Position numbers and translations under genes: made by a program
DNA from: Moraxella cuniculi DSM 21768
Lineage (GTDB): Bacteria; Pseudomonadota; Gammaproteobacteria; Pseudomonadales; Moraxellaceae
Length of the DNA stretch: 64,000 nt
Assembly (NCBI RefSeq): GCF_900156515.1
Contig: NZ_FTNU01000009.1
Coordinates: 26,587 to 90,586, forward strand
Direction of reading: 5' to 3'
Notes under the pieces: model-generated
Database searches by the model: none
What the model saw: the letters and a program-made list of their open reading frames with translations, nothing else
What the model was told of the DNA's origin: nothing
In this document: positions 27,045-36,747 of the stretch, piece by piece
Numbering within the stretch: the first letter of the stretch is position 1
Layout: each line of letters begins with the position of its first letter

Positions 27045-28883
27045 ATGACTGACAGTATCGGTAATAAATTACTGAAATTTAGCCCATTGGCATTGGCAAT
27101 CGCCCTGATCAATCCTGCTGCTGCAAGCACCCCGCAATTTGACCAAACGGTATTTTTTGGCGACAGCCTGTCAGATACAGGACGCATCAAAGATATTGTC
27201 AGTGGCAACTTTTTTATTGGCAGTTTTGCCAATGCCATGCAACCGTCATTTACCACCAACCCCGATCCAGCATGGACGCGTGTTTTTGCCGAGCATTATG
27301 GCACAGCAGCAAACCCTTACACCTCAAGCGACACACAAGGCACAAACTATGCTGTCGGTGGTGCCAAAGTCAGCGAAACTGCTGAGCAATTTGGTGGACT
27401 GGTGCGTATCCCATCGGTCAATAGACAAATCAGCGATTATCTAAATAACACGAACAACACCACCAACCCAAATGCTCTATACACCATCTGGGTCGGTGCC
27501 AATGACTTGCTTGCAGCCAGCACAACTCCAGATATTGCCGCCGCTGCCGCTACCATCAGTCAAGCTGCACAAAACCAAGCGGCACAAGTTGTTCGCCTAC
27601 AGCAGGCAGGAGCGAACTATATTTTGGTGCCAAACCTTCCTGATGTTGGTCTAACGCCACGCAATGTCGGCGACGCTCGCCAAGCTGCCACTGCGACCAC
27701 CGCTGCAAATTTATACAATAAAACTCTGTATAGCAATCTAAATCAAGGCACTGCCAATGTCATTGCCGCCAATACCTTTGCTCTGCTACAAGAAGCGGTT
27801 CGTGATAAAGAAGCCTTTGGCTTTAAAAATACCACCAACATTGCCTGTGATGGTGCATTATCCTCACTCACCTGTACAGCAAGCGACTGGCAGGCAGTTG
27901 CAGCCGATGCCAATGATACTTATATGTTTGCTGATGATATTCACCCTGCAGGGCGTACACATCGGATTTTGGCACAGTATTTTGCCTCCATCATTGACAG
28001 CCCAGCTCAAATTGCCCAGCTGCCAACCGCTCTGATTAAAGATGGCAAATCAGCAAATGCTCAGCTGAATCGCCGCTTATCCAACCTTGACAACCCAAGG
28101 CATTCTGTCTGGGCAGATGTTACTGCCAGTGGCGATAACAAGCCAAACGCCATCATCGGTCTTGATGTTGCTGGCGACAATCAACACACAGGTGCCTATA
28201 TTCAACACCAAAGACAGGACTATACGCTTGGCAAAACCACCACTGCTGACAGCCGCCAAACAGGGGCAGGTGTCTATCACCGCCGTGATTTTGGTAATGC
28301 TCGCCTAACCGCTGCAGCCGGCATTGACCGTCTAAGCCTACAAACTGACCGCAAAATCGCATGGGACGGTGCAGCACGCAGCCATCAAGCCGAAACGACA
28401 GGCAGTCGCAGCTATGCCAGTGTGCAAGGCGGCTATGGTATCAACACAGGCAAAATCACCTACCGACCTTATATTGGCGTACTGGCACAAACCCTAAAAG
28501 TCAATGCACTGACCGAAAATCAGCCCAAGCTATCAACCGCTCTTAGCTTTGATACACAAAAACAAAAATCCCTGCAAGGCGAGATTGGTCTAAACCTAAC
28601 CGCCGCCATCAATGACAAAACCGAGCTGTTTGGCGGTGTTGGCTATCAGCGAGAGTTCAACGATGACTTACGCACGATTACCACCACCGTAAGCTCCATT
28701 GCTGATTATAGAAGAGGATTTGCTCTGCCTGTACAAAATGACAAAACTTCCGCCACCATCGCCCATGCTGGTGCCAAATTCAGACTTGGTGCAGCAACCA
28801 ATCTGAGCATTGGTGCCAATGCCATACGACAAGATGGTGATACTGATGTTGGCGGTTTTGTTGGCTTACAAAGCAAATTCTGA
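27045..28883 (+). CDS. mcaP: GDSL esterase/lipase autotransporter, McaP-like
   Basis: A 612-residue type V secreted protein. The start at 27045 follows an AGGAGG. A signal peptide ends near residue 27 (PAAA-STPQ). The passenger is a GDSL hydrolase: FFGDSLSDTG with Ser41, WVGANDLL near 151, and FADDIHPAGRTH with Asp297/298 and His300. From about residue 350 an autotransporter beta-barrel follows (SVWADVTASGDN to the terminal GGFVGLQSKF, ending in phenylalanine). In M. catarrhalis McaP is an esterase/phospholipase and adhesin; this similarity is from memory. It is monocistronic with a terminator behind it. Confidence 0.88.
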   Translation: MTDSIGNKLLKFSPLALAIALINPAAASTPQFDQTVFFGDSLSDTGRIKDIVSGNFFIGSFANAMQPSFTTNPDPAWTRVFAEHYGTAANPYTSSDTQGTNYAVGGAKVSETAEQFGGLVRIPSVNRQISDYLNNTNNTTNPNALYTIWVGANDLLAASTTPDIAAAAATISQAAQNQAAQVVRLQQAGANYILVPNLPDVGLTPRNVGDARQAATATTAANLYNKTLYSNLNQGTANVIAANTFALLQEAVRDKEAFGFKNTTNIACDGALSSLTCTASDWQAVAADANDTYMFADDIHPAGRTHRILAQYFASIIDSPAQIAQLPTALIKDGKSANAQLNRRLSNLDNPRHSVWADVTASGDNKPNAIIGLDVAGDNQHTGAYIQHQRQDYTLGKTTTADSRQTGAGVYHRRDFGNARLTAAAGIDRLSLQTDRKIAWDGAARSHQAETTGSRSYASVQGGYGINTGKITYRPYIGVLAQTLKVNALTENQPKLSTALSFDTQKQKSLQGEIGLNLTAAINDKTELFGGVGYQREFNDDLRTITTTVSSIADYRRGFALPVQNDKTSATIAHAGAKFRLGAATNLSIGANAIRQDGDTDVGGFVGLQSKF

Positions 28884-28895
28884 TCACCATAAGCA

Positions 28896-28928
28896 TAAAA
28901 GCACTCAATTTTTTGGGTGCTTTTTTAT
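28896..28928 (+). terminator. terminator after the autotransporter gene
   Basis: AAAAGCACTC and GGGTGCTTTT form a stem around an AATTTTTT loop, followed by TTTTTTA. A typical rho-independent terminator 13 bases after the stop. Confidence 0.8.
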
Positions 28929-29159
28929 CAAACTTTCTATACCGATGGCAATTTTAGCTTTTCTTAAATGAAATCAACTACCAACTATTCGCTATCATTT
29001 AACCACCCATTCAAGTAATCATCAATTTATCAAAATGCCCATCGCAAGCAAAATCAAGCTGATGGCATTTCTTGCATAAAAATCAGGCAAATAACCATGC
29101 TCTTAACATCTTGTTGAGCATTTAAAATACAAGACCAAAGAATTTGCCAAAACCAGACA

Positions 29160-29190
29160 AAATAAAGGGGTTTTTATCCCCTTTGATGAA
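29160..29190 (-). terminator. terminator after orn
   Basis: On the minus strand AAAGGGG and CCCCTTT pair across a 7-base loop, followed by ATTTTGT. It lies right after the orn stop codon. Confidence 0.75.
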
Positions 29191-29194
29191 CTGA

Positions 29195-29800
29195 TTAATT
29201 TTCCAGCAATTTAAAAAAATGATCACGGTAATGACGCAGCTCACGAATCGAATCGCGAATATCGTCCAAAGCCAGATGCGCGCCGCCTTTTTGGTAAGTT
29301 GCTGCCACATCAGGTCGCCAGCGATAGCACAGCTCTTTGATGCTTGAAACATCAAGATTGCGGTAATGAAAATAGCGTTCCAGCTTAGGCATTTGGCGTG
29401 CCAAAAAACGCCGATCTTGACAAATTGAATTGCCACACATTGGTGAAATGCCTGCATCCACCCATTTTGACAAAAATTCAATCGTCTGCGACTCGGCATC
29501 AGCCAGTGTGATATTGCTGCGGCGAACTCTATCGGTCAAGCCTGATTGTCTGTGCTGATTTTTGCACCAATCGTCCATGCCATTTAATACAACATCGCTT
29601 ACCTTGATGGCAAGCACTGGACCTTCTGCCAAGATATTTAACTCATCATCGGTTACGATGGTGGCAATTTCGATGATTTCATCATGCTGGGTGTCAAGCC
29701 CTGTCATCTCAAGATCAATCCAAATCAGAGCTTTTTTTGGCTTGCCGCTTGGTTTTGCGTGTCCGATATTGATTTTGTCAATTGCTTTTTTATCACTCAT
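29195..29800 (-). CDS. orn: oligoribonuclease
   Basis: A DEDDh 3'-5' exoribonuclease that degrades 2- to 5-nucleotide RNAs. It has 201 residues; the first 22 are an extra hydrophilic extension compared with the roughly 180-residue E. coli enzyme. [13 protein letters not shown] contains the catalytic Asp29 and Glu31. [15 protein letters not shown] and [14 protein letters not shown] supply the remaining Asp and His. The ATG at 29800 is followed by the extension ([11 protein letters not shown]); an ATG at the usual start is absent, so I keep the extension. Confidence 0.94.
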   Translation of the reverse strand: MSDKKAIDKINIGHAKPSGKPKKALIWIDLEMTGLDTQHDEIIEIATIVTDDELNILAEGPVLAIKVSDVVLNGMDDWCKNQHRQSGLTDRVRRSNITLADAESQTIEFLSKWVDAGISPMCGNSICQDRRFLARQMPKLERYFHYRNLDVSSIKELCYRWRPDVAATYQKGGAHLALDDIRDSIRELRHYRDHFFKLLEN

Positions 29801-29973
29801 TTGTCATTTCCTATTGCCAATTATCAATCACCAATTCTACCATACCATCAACCAGCTGCCAAGCAACAGAAGCGGGCAGCCTTATTAACCAAAAACAAAC
29901 AGTCTTACTCGTTTTGTCGCAAAAATTTTGTTATAATTGAGCTTTTGATACCAAATAACACACCAACACCACA

Positions 29974-30615
29974 ATGCCAAAAAACAAAATCAAAGCATGG
30001 TTGCCAACTCCTGAAAAATTGCGTGAAAATCGCCTGATTGCAATGTTTACGCCATTTTTGGCAGACCCTCGCCTGTGGCAAATGAACCGCAGCTCGCTTA
30101 ATCGTGCGGTGTATGTCGGTGTTTTGGCAGCTTTTTTCCCCTTGCCTGGACAAATGCCACTTGCCATCATTGGGGCGTTGCTTGTGCGTGCCAATATCCC
30201 AATGGCAGTTGCTTTGACTTGGATTACCAATCCTGTAACCGCCATTCCTGTATTTTGGCTGGCTTATTCACTTGGGGCGTTGCTGCTTGGTGAGCCGATT
30301 TTGGGACTGCGTGCCATTGGTGTGATTTTGACAGATTTGACCTTATGGATTACCACCTCGCACGGAGTCAATCCCTTTGCAGGTCATCGTATTTTCTCAT
30401 GGCAAGCAATGGTGCTTGGCCTGCTGCTAAGTGCCATCATCACCAGTGTACTGCTGGGCATGGCATTTCGGCTGTTTTGGAATTATCGCACGGTACGAGA
30501 CTGGAAATCGCGACATGGCTACAATGCCAAAGCACCAAAATTTCGTGAACAAAAAGGACACAAATCACGCGAAGCAGCCACGCAAGTTAAGAAAGGAGAT
30601 GATTTTTCAATTTAA
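29974..30615 (+). CDS. DUF2062 domain membrane protein
   Basis: A 213-residue protein of the DUF2062 family. LADPRLWQMNRSSLNRAVYVGVLAAFFPLPGQMPLA and VRANIPMAVALTWITNPVTAIP are the characteristic patterns (short extracts from residues about 30-95). Three or four helices are followed by a charged C-terminal tail rich in Lys and Arg. The function of the family is unknown. It is transcribed divergently from orn and sits upstream of metK. Confidence 0.82.
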   Translation: MPKNKIKAWLPTPEKLRENRLIAMFTPFLADPRLWQMNRSSLNRAVYVGVLAAFFPLPGQMPLAIIGALLVRANIPMAVALTWITNPVTAIPVFWLAYSLGALLLGEPILGLRAIGVILTDLTLWITTSHGVNPFAGHRIFSWQAMVLGLLLSAIITSVLLGMAFRLFWNYRTVRDWKSRHGYNAKAPKFREQKGHKSREAATQVKKGDDFSI

Positions 30616-30699
30616 TCACGGTCATGGCTTTTATTGTCTTTTGGGATTTTTTCATGTTGATATGAAAATTTTTCATTAGAATTTTGCTCTTTTTTATCG

Positions 30700-30705
30700 T
30701 ATAAT
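30700..30705 (+). promoter_or_regulatory. putative -10 box of metK
   Basis: A perfect TATAAT (ATCGTATAATTTCC) about 155 bases upstream of metK. The -35 position is weak. If used, it gives an unusually long 5' leader of about 147 bases. Confidence 0.45.
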
Positions 30706-30738
30706 TTCCCCCAAATACCCAAAACATTACCCACCTGT

Positions 30739-30754
30739 TCAGACCTGCGTCTGA
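30739..30754 (+). promoter_or_regulatory. hairpin in the metK leader
   Basis: TCAGAC-CTGC-GTCTGA, a perfect 6-base stem with a 4-base loop inside the expected metK 5' leader. It has no T-run, so it is not a simple terminator. It could be part of a structured regulatory leader, but I do not recognise a known SAM riboswitch in it. Confidence 0.35.
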
Positions 30755-30858
30755 CAAATCATGACAACCTACCTACTTGTGCGAACGGTATTTATTCTGT
30801 CAAGCCTAAAAAAGCCACCAGAATTCGTGCAATTTTTTATTTTTAGAAGTGAACTCTT

Positions 30859-32019
30859 ATGAACTATTCAGTCTTTACCTCAGAATCGGTCAGTGAAGGC
30901 CACCCAGATAAGATGGCTGACCAAATCTCCGATGCACTGCTCGATGCCATCTTAAGTCAGGATAAGGACGCACGCGTGGCGTGTGAAACTCTGGTAAAAA
31001 CAGGGGCGGTGGTGTTGGCTGGTGAAATCAGTACACATGCCAATATTGATGTCGAAAGCATTGTGCGTGATACCGTCAATAAAATTGGCTACAACCATTC
31101 AGATTTGGGCTTTGATGGCTCAACTTGTGCGGTCATCAATATGATTGGCAAGCAGTCGCCAGAGATTGCCCAAGGTGTGGACAGGCAACGCCCCGAAGAT
31201 CAGGGGGCTGGCGATCAGGGCTTGATGTTTGGGTATGCCACAAACGAGACCGATGTACTTATGCCAGCACCCATTCAGCTATCGCACCGTCTGATGGAAC
31301 GCCAAGCCCAATTGCGTAAAGATGGCACTTTGCCGTGGCTACGCCCTGATGCCAAAGCACAAGTTACCCTGCATTATGATGATAAATTTCAGCCGTTTGC
31401 TGTTGATGCACTGGTGCTATCAACCCAGCACGACCCTGACATCAGCCAAAAAGACTTGCACGAAGCCGTCATGGAAGAAATTATCAAAAAGGTAATTCCT
31501 GCCGATTTATTGCACAAAGACACTTTGTATCATATCAACCCAACAGGCAAATTTGTCATCGGTGGCCCTGTGGGTGATGCAGGTCTAACTGGTCGCAAAA
31601 TCATTGTTGATACTTATGGTGGCATGGCACGACATGGTGGCGGTGCGTTCAGTGGCAAAGACCCTTCAAAAGTGGACAGAAGTGCCGCCTATGCAGGTCG
31701 CTATGTTGCTAAAAATATCGTTGCTGCAGGCTTGGCAGATCGTTGCGAAGTTCAGGTCAGCTATGCCATCGGGGTTGCCGAACCAACCTCCATTTCGGTC
31801 AATACCTTCAACACAGGCAAAATCAGCGATGATGAGATTGTCAAATTAATCCGCACGCATTTTGATTTGCGTCCTTATGGCATTACAAGAATGCTAAACT
31901 TGCTACAGCCAATGTATGAAGTTACCGCAAGCTATGGGCATTTTGGTCGCATGGGTTCACAAAATGCCTTTACTTGGGAACAAACCGACAAAGCAGAGCT
32001 GTTGCGTGCAATTTTATAA
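30859..32019 (+). CDS. metK: S-adenosylmethionine synthase
   Basis: A 386-residue cytoplasmic enzyme that makes S-adenosylmethionine from methionine and ATP. The N-terminus has [20 protein letters not shown] (ATP/metal site), then the family signature [16 protein letters not shown] around residue 117, and the P-loop-like [19 protein letters not shown] near 260. The length is canonical. The ATG has a weak AGAAGTGAA upstream. It is preceded by a long leader and followed by a hairpin. Confidence 0.98.
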   Translation: MNYSVFTSESVSEGHPDKMADQISDALLDAILSQDKDARVACETLVKTGAVVLAGEISTHANIDVESIVRDTVNKIGYNHSDLGFDGSTCAVINMIGKQSPEIAQGVDRQRPEDQGAGDQGLMFGYATNETDVLMPAPIQLSHRLMERQAQLRKDGTLPWLRPDAKAQVTLHYDDKFQPFAVDALVLSTQHDPDISQKDLHEAVMEEIIKKVIPADLLHKDTLYHINPTGKFVIGGPVGDAGLTGRKIIVDTYGGMARHGGGAFSGKDPSKVDRSAAYAGRYVAKNIVAAGLADRCEVQVSYAIGVAEPTSISVNTFNTGKISDDEIVKLIRTHFDLRPYGITRMLNLLQPMYEVTASYGHFGRMGSQNAFTWEQTDKAELLRAIL

Positions 32020-32041
32020 GCAATCACCAGCCCCAGCCACC

Positions 32042-32072
32042 CAAAAGTCTTGGAATCTTTCTAAGACTTTTG
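32042..32072 (+). terminator. hairpin after metK
   Basis: CAAAAGTCTT and AAGACTTTTG form a 10-base perfect stem with an 11-base loop 22 bases after the metK stop. The T-run is short, so it may be a partial terminator before the downstream DUF3144 gene. Confidence 0.6.
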
Positions 32073-32088
32073 CCATTTGAGAGAGATT

Positions 32089-32418
32089 ATGAATAACGAC
32101 AACCAATTTGACGAAGCACAATTTCAAGCACAAATGAACGCATTTTTTGAGCGTGCTGATGCCATTATCAACCTTGCCAACAGTCAGCTATCACCAAGCT
32201 CGCATGCGGGTCAAGTCGCTGCCAGTCTTAACTATGCTGCCGCTCGATTTGCCATTTCGGCTGCCAGCATTGGTTTTGTCAAGGGCAGTGATTTGGCAAA
32301 AGAAAAAGCCGATATTATTAAATTTTATAGCGAAAAATACCAACAAATGCTCGCCGAAAATCTTGACCAGTATATTGAAAATTTTGACCAATATACCAAA
32401 ATAGCACAGCAAAAATAA
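32089..32418 (+). CDS. DUF3144 family protein
   Basis: A 109-residue soluble helical protein from the ATG at 32089 (GAGAGA upstream); an in-frame TTG four codons earlier is less likely. The pattern FFERADAIINLANSQ, then ALNYAAARFAISAAS-like segment and FYSEKYQQMLAENLDQYIENF, matches the DUF3144 family, whose function is unknown. It follows metK by about 70 bases across a hairpin and has its own terminator. Confidence 0.8.
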   Translation: MNNDNQFDEAQFQAQMNAFFERADAIINLANSQLSPSSHAGQVAASLNYAAARFAISAASIGFVKGSDLAKEKADIIKFYSEKYQQMLAENLDQYIENFDQYTKIAQQK

Positions 32419-32423
32419 ACAGT

Positions 32424-32449
32424 AAAGCAGGCTAAACCTGCTTTTTTCT
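32424..32449 (+). terminator. terminator after the DUF3144 gene
   Basis: AAAGCAGG and CCTGCTTT pair across CTAAA, followed by TTTTCTT. It lies between two convergent genes (DUF3144 and lolD). Confidence 0.75.
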
Positions 32450-32455
32450 TATCAC

Positions 32456-33130
32456 TTAAGCCCATTGACCACTTTTCATCACAAGCACCCTGTCAGCCTG
32501 ACTTGCCAGCTGTCTGTCATGTGTTACCATCAATAACGCCATGCCCAGCGATGACTGCAACTGGGTTAATAGCTCAAACACTGCCTGAGCATTGTCATCA
32601 TCAAGATTACCCGTTGGCTCATCAGCCATCACCAGTTTTGGACGCGTAACCAATGCTCGTGCAATCGCCACACGCTGTCTCTCACCGCCTGACAGCTCGC
32701 TTGGGCGGTGGTGCAATCGATGATTAAGCCCAACTTGCTCAAGCAGCTCATTGGCTCTGCTGGTTGCCTGTTTAATACTGATACCATCACGCATCAGTAA
32801 TGGCATGGCGACATTTTCGGTTGCGGTAAATTCTGGCAGCAAATGATGAAATTGATAAATAAAACCCAAATGCTGATTGCGTAATTTGGCACGCTTTGCC
32901 TCATTTAAACTGGTCAGGCAAACATCACCAAGCCACACCTCGCCTGTGGTTGGCGTATCCAAGCCACCTAACAAATGCAGCAAAGTAGACTTGCCCGAAC
33001 CGCTACTGCCAACAATGGCAATGCGTTCGCCCACCTGCACGGTCAAATCAAGCCCCTGCAATACGGTCGTTTGGATTTTGCCCTCTTGATAGACTTTGCT
33101 GATATTAGTTGCTTGCAAAATCACACTCAT
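32456..33130 (-). CDS. lolD: lipoprotein-releasing ABC transporter ATPase LolD
   Basis: The ATPase of the complex that extracts outer-membrane-bound lipoproteins from the inner membrane and passes them to LolA. It has 224 residues from the ATG at 33130, with AAGAGGTG upstream. The Walker A is GSSGSGKST at 41-49. The LolD-type Q-loop [21 protein letters not shown], the signature [15 protein letters not shown] near 146 and the Walker [13 protein letters not shown] are all present. It lies directly behind its permease gene (9 bases) in an operon. Confidence 0.95.
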   Translation of the reverse strand: MSVILQATNISKVYQEGKIQTTVLQGLDLTVQVGERIAIVGSSGSGKSTLLHLLGGLDTPTTGEVWLGDVCLTSLNEAKRAKLRNQHLGFIYQFHHLLPEFTATENVAMPLLMRDGISIKQATSRANELLEQVGLNHRLHHRPSELSGGERQRVAIARALVTRPKLVMADEPTGNLDDDNAQAVFELLTQLQSSLGMALLMVTHDRQLASQADRVLVMKSGQWA

Positions 33131-33139
33131 ACACACCTC

Positions 33140-34393
33140 TTATTCATAACGCAAAGTCTCAGCTGGCTCAATTTTTGAGGCTCGCAATGCAGGATATATT
33201 GTCATCAAAAAACTTAGCAAAAATGACGCAACAACAATCAATAACACATCCGCCAGTTGCACCTGCGATGGCAAGAAGTCCACAGGATAGACATTGCCAT
33301 TAAACAAGCTAATGCCAAATACACGGCTAATAAACACAAGAATATCATTCACAGACAATGCCAAAGACACGCCCAAAATCGTGCCTGCCACCGTGCCAAT
33401 CACGCCAATAATCATGCCTTGAATCATAAATACCTGCATGACAAGTTTTGGCGATGCCCCAAAAGTCTTTAAAATGGCAATGTCTGCTTTTTTGTCCGTA
33501 ACCAGCATCACAAGGCTTGAGACGATATTAAACGCTGCCACCACTACAATCAAAAACAGCAACAGACCTATCATTGCTTTTTCCATCTGGATAGCACTGA
33601 ACAAATTGCCATGCGTACTCGTCCAATCGCTCGGGTATAAGCGTGTTATATCAAGGCTTGCAGCATTATTTGCCACTTGTGGTGCTTGGAAAATATCATT
33701 CAACTTCAGGCGAATGCCCTGTGCACCCTCTGGCAATCTTAGCATCACACCAGCATCACGCATTTGGACAAAGCCCATCATGGCATCAATTTCATTACTA
33801 ATGCGATACACACCCACCAAAGTAAACCGCTTAAACCTCGGAATCACCCCTGCTGCCGATGGCGATGCCTCTGGCAGAACCAAAGTTACTTTATCGCCCA
33901 GCCTAAGCCCTAAGTTCATCGCAACCGACTCACCCAAGATGATCCCAAACTCGCCCGACTTTAAATTATCCAGACTGCCTGCGACCATATATTCATCAAG
34001 AATCGAAACTTGTTTTTCGTATTCAGGTTCAATGCCTGAAATCATAATCCCCGACACCTGCCCTTCGGCGGTGAGCATGCCTTGCAGCTGAATATATGGT
34101 GCATATGCCTGCACTTGTGGATTTTGCTTGCGGATTTTTTCGGCAATCTGTTGCCAGTCGCTAAGGATTTCAAATGAAGCTACCGACGCTTGTGGCACCA
34201 TGCCCAGCACGCGGGTTTTTATTTCGCGGTCAAAACCGTTCATCACCGACAATACAGTAATAAGCACCGCCACGCCCAGCGTCAGCCCAATGGTCGAAAT
34301 AAGCGAAATAAAAGAAATAAAGCCGTTTTTTTTGCGTTTAGCCTTGATATAACGAAGCCCAATAAATAACGCCAAAGGACGAAACATAAGCAT
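33140..34393 (-). CDS. lipoprotein-releasing permease, LolC/LolE (LolF) type
   Basis: A 417-residue inner-membrane protein of the LolC/LolE family. It has an N-terminal helix after ALFIGLRYIKAKRKKNGFISFIS, a large periplasmic domain (about residues 50-265), and three C-terminal helices ending TIYPALRASKIEPAETLRYE. Only this one permease gene accompanies lolD, so it is likely the hybrid LolF type that acts as a homodimer, as described for many non-enterobacterial proteobacteria. The start is either ATG 34393 or 34387 (MFRPLALF). Confidence 0.9.
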   Translation of the reverse strand: MLMFRPLALFIGLRYIKAKRKKNGFISFISLISTIGLTLGVAVLITVLSVMNGFDREIKTRVLGMVPQASVASFEILSDWQQIAEKIRKQNPQVQAYAPYIQLQGMLTAEGQVSGIMISGIEPEYEKQVSILDEYMVAGSLDNLKSGEFGIILGESVAMNLGLRLGDKVTLVLPEASPSAAGVIPRFKRFTLVGVYRISNEIDAMMGFVQMRDAGVMLRLPEGAQGIRLKLNDIFQAPQVANNAASLDITRLYPSDWTSTHGNLFSAIQMEKAMIGLLLFLIVVVAAFNIVSSLVMLVTDKKADIAILKTFGASPKLVMQVFMIQGMIIGVIGTVAGTILGVSLALSVNDILVFISRVFGISLFNGNVYPVDFLPSQVQLADVLLIVVASFLLSFLMTIYPALRASKIEPAETLRYE

Positions 34394-34669
34394 AATCCAA
34401 ACGATAAAATTAATCTAGTTTAGCATTTTTTATCATAAATACCAAATCAAGTCGCACCAATCGCCTGTTATCATGCCACGAGCGGTGGCTGCAAGCAACT
34501 TTTTGTGTTGCATCTTGATATTTTTCTTATCATCTCCATAAAGGTGGTAGGTATTTTTTGGTGATGGTATTGTGTAGTATTATTGCAAATATTCTTAAAT
34601 ATTATACATCATGCCAACCAACACACCAAGCCAACTGACATTTTGCACACTGACAAGTAGAGCCAAATC

Positions 34670-35653
34670 ATGAGCAACCATACTTTTCGTTATCAATACA
34701 CTCACGAAACAGCACCAATCAAGGTGGATTTGCCTTGCGACAAAAACGCTGGGCATGGCGACCATTGGGCAATTTTGACCGATAATATCAGCCACGATGT
34801 GCCTAATTGGCTACAGCAAATGTTAGAAACAGCCACCTTACCACAAGGGCTATCTGCTCAAAATAGTAGCAGCAACAATAAACTCCTGCTGGGTAGTAAT
34901 GACCCATGCCATATCAAACAAATCCTAAGCATTAAAGACGGCAAGCCTGAAGCATTTATCAACGCCTTTCCTGCAATCAACAGCCCTTATGGTGTCAGCT
35001 GCCAAATCGAACGCGTTATCCGTTGTGATACCACAGGCGATGCTATCTTATGCCTAAAAACTGCCGATGGCTCGCTGATTTATGCTTTTGATCAACTTTA
35101 TGCCGTCAATCGCCATCACTATCGCACGCCCAAAAAATATTTTGTCAATTTTGGTGCATGGGCATATCAAATCACCCCAAGTCGCCAAGACGAAAGCATT
35201 CTTGTTGAAGACGAGCAAGCCATTCGCCACCATCGTGCCTTTCATGATATTGTCGCCGATCATCAGGGCAAAATCCCTGACAATATTGACGAGCTGATTC
35301 GCAATTGGCAACCCAAAGATGCCAAAGCCGATGAGCCACTACAGCCTGTTGAGATTAATCTTGGGCATATGTGTGCCTATTTGTACGGCGAGACATTTGG
35401 TCAAGAAGATGAAGCATGGTGCCAAGGTCAAGTTCTGGGCAAGTCATCGACAACTTTTTTTGGCAAATCCATCACCTTGTTTGATGTTGTTATCTTGCGT
35501 GAGCCTGATGCCGATCCCTTTGTTGTGCGTATTGCCACGCCAAGCTGTGCTACAACCGACAGCATACAGGTGCATGATTATATACAGGCAAATATTTGGC
35601 TGCAGGCGGCAATCTATGGCGAAAACCAAAACCCCTCGCCTGCAAACACATGA
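34670..35653 (+). CDS. hypothetical protein, 327 residues
   Basis: A soluble protein without signal peptide or membrane helix. It is acidic, with tryptophans and histidines (for example HGDHWAILTDN and INLGHMCAYLYGETFGQED). The codon use matches the flanking housekeeping genes, so it is probably native. I recognise no domain. The ATG at 34670 has only a weak AGAGCC upstream. It stands alone between the divergent lolC-type gene and the convergent carboxylesterase. Confidence 0.75.
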   Translation: MSNHTFRYQYTHETAPIKVDLPCDKNAGHGDHWAILTDNISHDVPNWLQQMLETATLPQGLSAQNSSSNNKLLLGSNDPCHIKQILSIKDGKPEAFINAFPAINSPYGVSCQIERVIRCDTTGDAILCLKTADGSLIYAFDQLYAVNRHHYRTPKKYFVNFGAWAYQITPSRQDESILVEDEQAIRHHRAFHDIVADHQGKIPDNIDELIRNWQPKDAKADEPLQPVEINLGHMCAYLYGETFGQEDEAWCQGQVLGKSSTTFFGKSITLFDVVILREPDADPFVVRIATPSCATTDSIQVHDYIQANIWLQAAIYGENQNPSPANT

Positions 35654-35692
35654 TTGTCAAAACTCTTGCCAAACATAGCCAAATGCACAAGA

Positions 35693-36367
35693 TTAGGCAG
35701 TTTTTGTTAATGAATTCAACCAGTTGCCTATATCTTTTATCTGTGCCAAACAAACTTGATGTGCCATCGGATAACTGCTAAATGTCGGCTTAAGACCGAG
35801 TTTTTGCAGTCGTTCTTTGGCATCAAGCCCCAACACCATTGGCACAACATCATCAAACTGCCCATGGTCAATTTTGATGGCGATATCCTGATTGACGGCA
35901 ACGCTATCAATCACCTCAGCACTGGCAAAATAAGTGGACAATGCCAAAAGCCCGCCCAATTTTCGCTTGCTGGTCAGCACCGTATGATACGCCACCGCAC
36001 CCCCTTGCGAGAAGCCAGCAATGATGATATTTTCGCTGGCTATGCCTTGTGCCATCTGCTCGGCAATCAGCTCATCAATCATGGCAGCAGAGGCGGTGAT
36101 TTGTGCAATATCCACGCGTCTTTGTAGCGTCATCTCCAAAATATCGTACCAAGCTGGCATCACATAACCACCATTAACGGTAACAGGAATTTTTGGTGCA
36201 TGTGGAAAAATAAAACGCACCGCCACTTCATCTGACAAGCCAAGCTCTGGCACAATCGGCTGAAAATCATAACCACTCGCCCCCAAACCATGCAACCAAA
36301 TCACAGCATGATTCACGGGCTGATTATTTGGATTATGCTCGACAATCAGCGTCTCAAGTGTTGCCAT
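35693..36367 (-). CDS. phospholipase/carboxylesterase family hydrolase
   Basis: A 224-residue alpha/beta hydrolase of the acyl-protein-thioesterase/EstB group. AVIWLHGLGASGYDFQPIVPEL is the oxyanion region. IIAGFSQGGAVAYHT is the nucleophile elbow (Ser in GFSQGG). HGQFDDVVPMVLG carries the Asp, and SSYPMAHQVCLAQI carries the His. These give a full catalytic triad. It acts on short acyl esters in known relatives. It is monocistronic with an extended -10 promoter. Confidence 0.9.
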   Translation of the reverse strand: MATLETLIVEHNPNNQPVNHAVIWLHGLGASGYDFQPIVPELGLSDEVAVRFIFPHAPKIPVTVNGGYVMPAWYDILEMTLQRRVDIAQITASAAMIDELIAEQMAQGIASENIIIAGFSQGGAVAYHTVLTSKRKLGGLLALSTYFASAEVIDSVAVNQDIAIKIDHGQFDDVVPMVLGLDAKERLQKLGLKPTFSSYPMAHQVCLAQIKDIGNWLNSLTKTA

Positions 36368-36441
36368 TGTATCACTCCTTTATCATATATTATTTAGATA
36401 ATATTTATATTGTTATAAATTTATCAAGCAGTTCGATACTC

Positions 36442-36450
36442 ATTATAGCA
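36442..36450 (-). promoter_or_regulatory. extended -10 promoter of the carboxylesterase gene
   Basis: TGCTATAAT on the minus strand about 75 bases upstream of the carboxylesterase ATG. It has the same extended -10 form as at glmM. Confidence 0.5.
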
Positions 36451-36741
36451 CAAATCACCATTGACAGGTTTTTAATAAATTTTAAATTTTATAAATTATT
36501 TATTTTACAAATATAAAAAGTAATCATTAATTTATTGCCCTTATCGCCAATCACTGACAGTGCTTTGTAAAATTAAGCATTCATACACTGCTTTTTTTAT
36601 TCAGTCTATTTATCCATCAATCCCTTTGGCAATAATGACAAATCAGCATTGCAAACAGCAGGTAATTTAATAATTATCCATACTGTCTGACTGGAATTGT
36701 AAAATATCGTAAATGATTGCTGTTAATCAGTGATTTTTTCG

Positions 36742-36747
36742 TATAAT
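36742..36747 (+). promoter_or_regulatory. putative -10 box of the zinc metallopeptidase gene
   Basis: TATAAT in TCGTATAATATAGC, 34 bases upstream of the ATG at 36781. A TTGCTG lies 19 bases before it as a possible -35. Confidence 0.45.

Larger units (their letters stand above)
28884..29194. other. intergenic region between the autotransporter gene and orn
   Basis: A convergent 311-base spacer. It contains the terminator of the autotransporter gene (28896-28928) and that of orn (29160-29190). An imperfect hairpin around 29097-29121 (ATGCTC with GAGCAT) has no T-run. I see no gene in it. Confidence 0.6.

Noticed and set aside
30706..30858. A known SAM riboswitch in front of metK
   Set aside because: I could not match the leader to the conserved cores of known SAM-riboswitch classes; only a hairpin is supported.
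33438..34091. A 217-codon open frame on the plus strand
   Set aside because: Antisense to the LolC/E-type permease, with low-complexity shadow composition.
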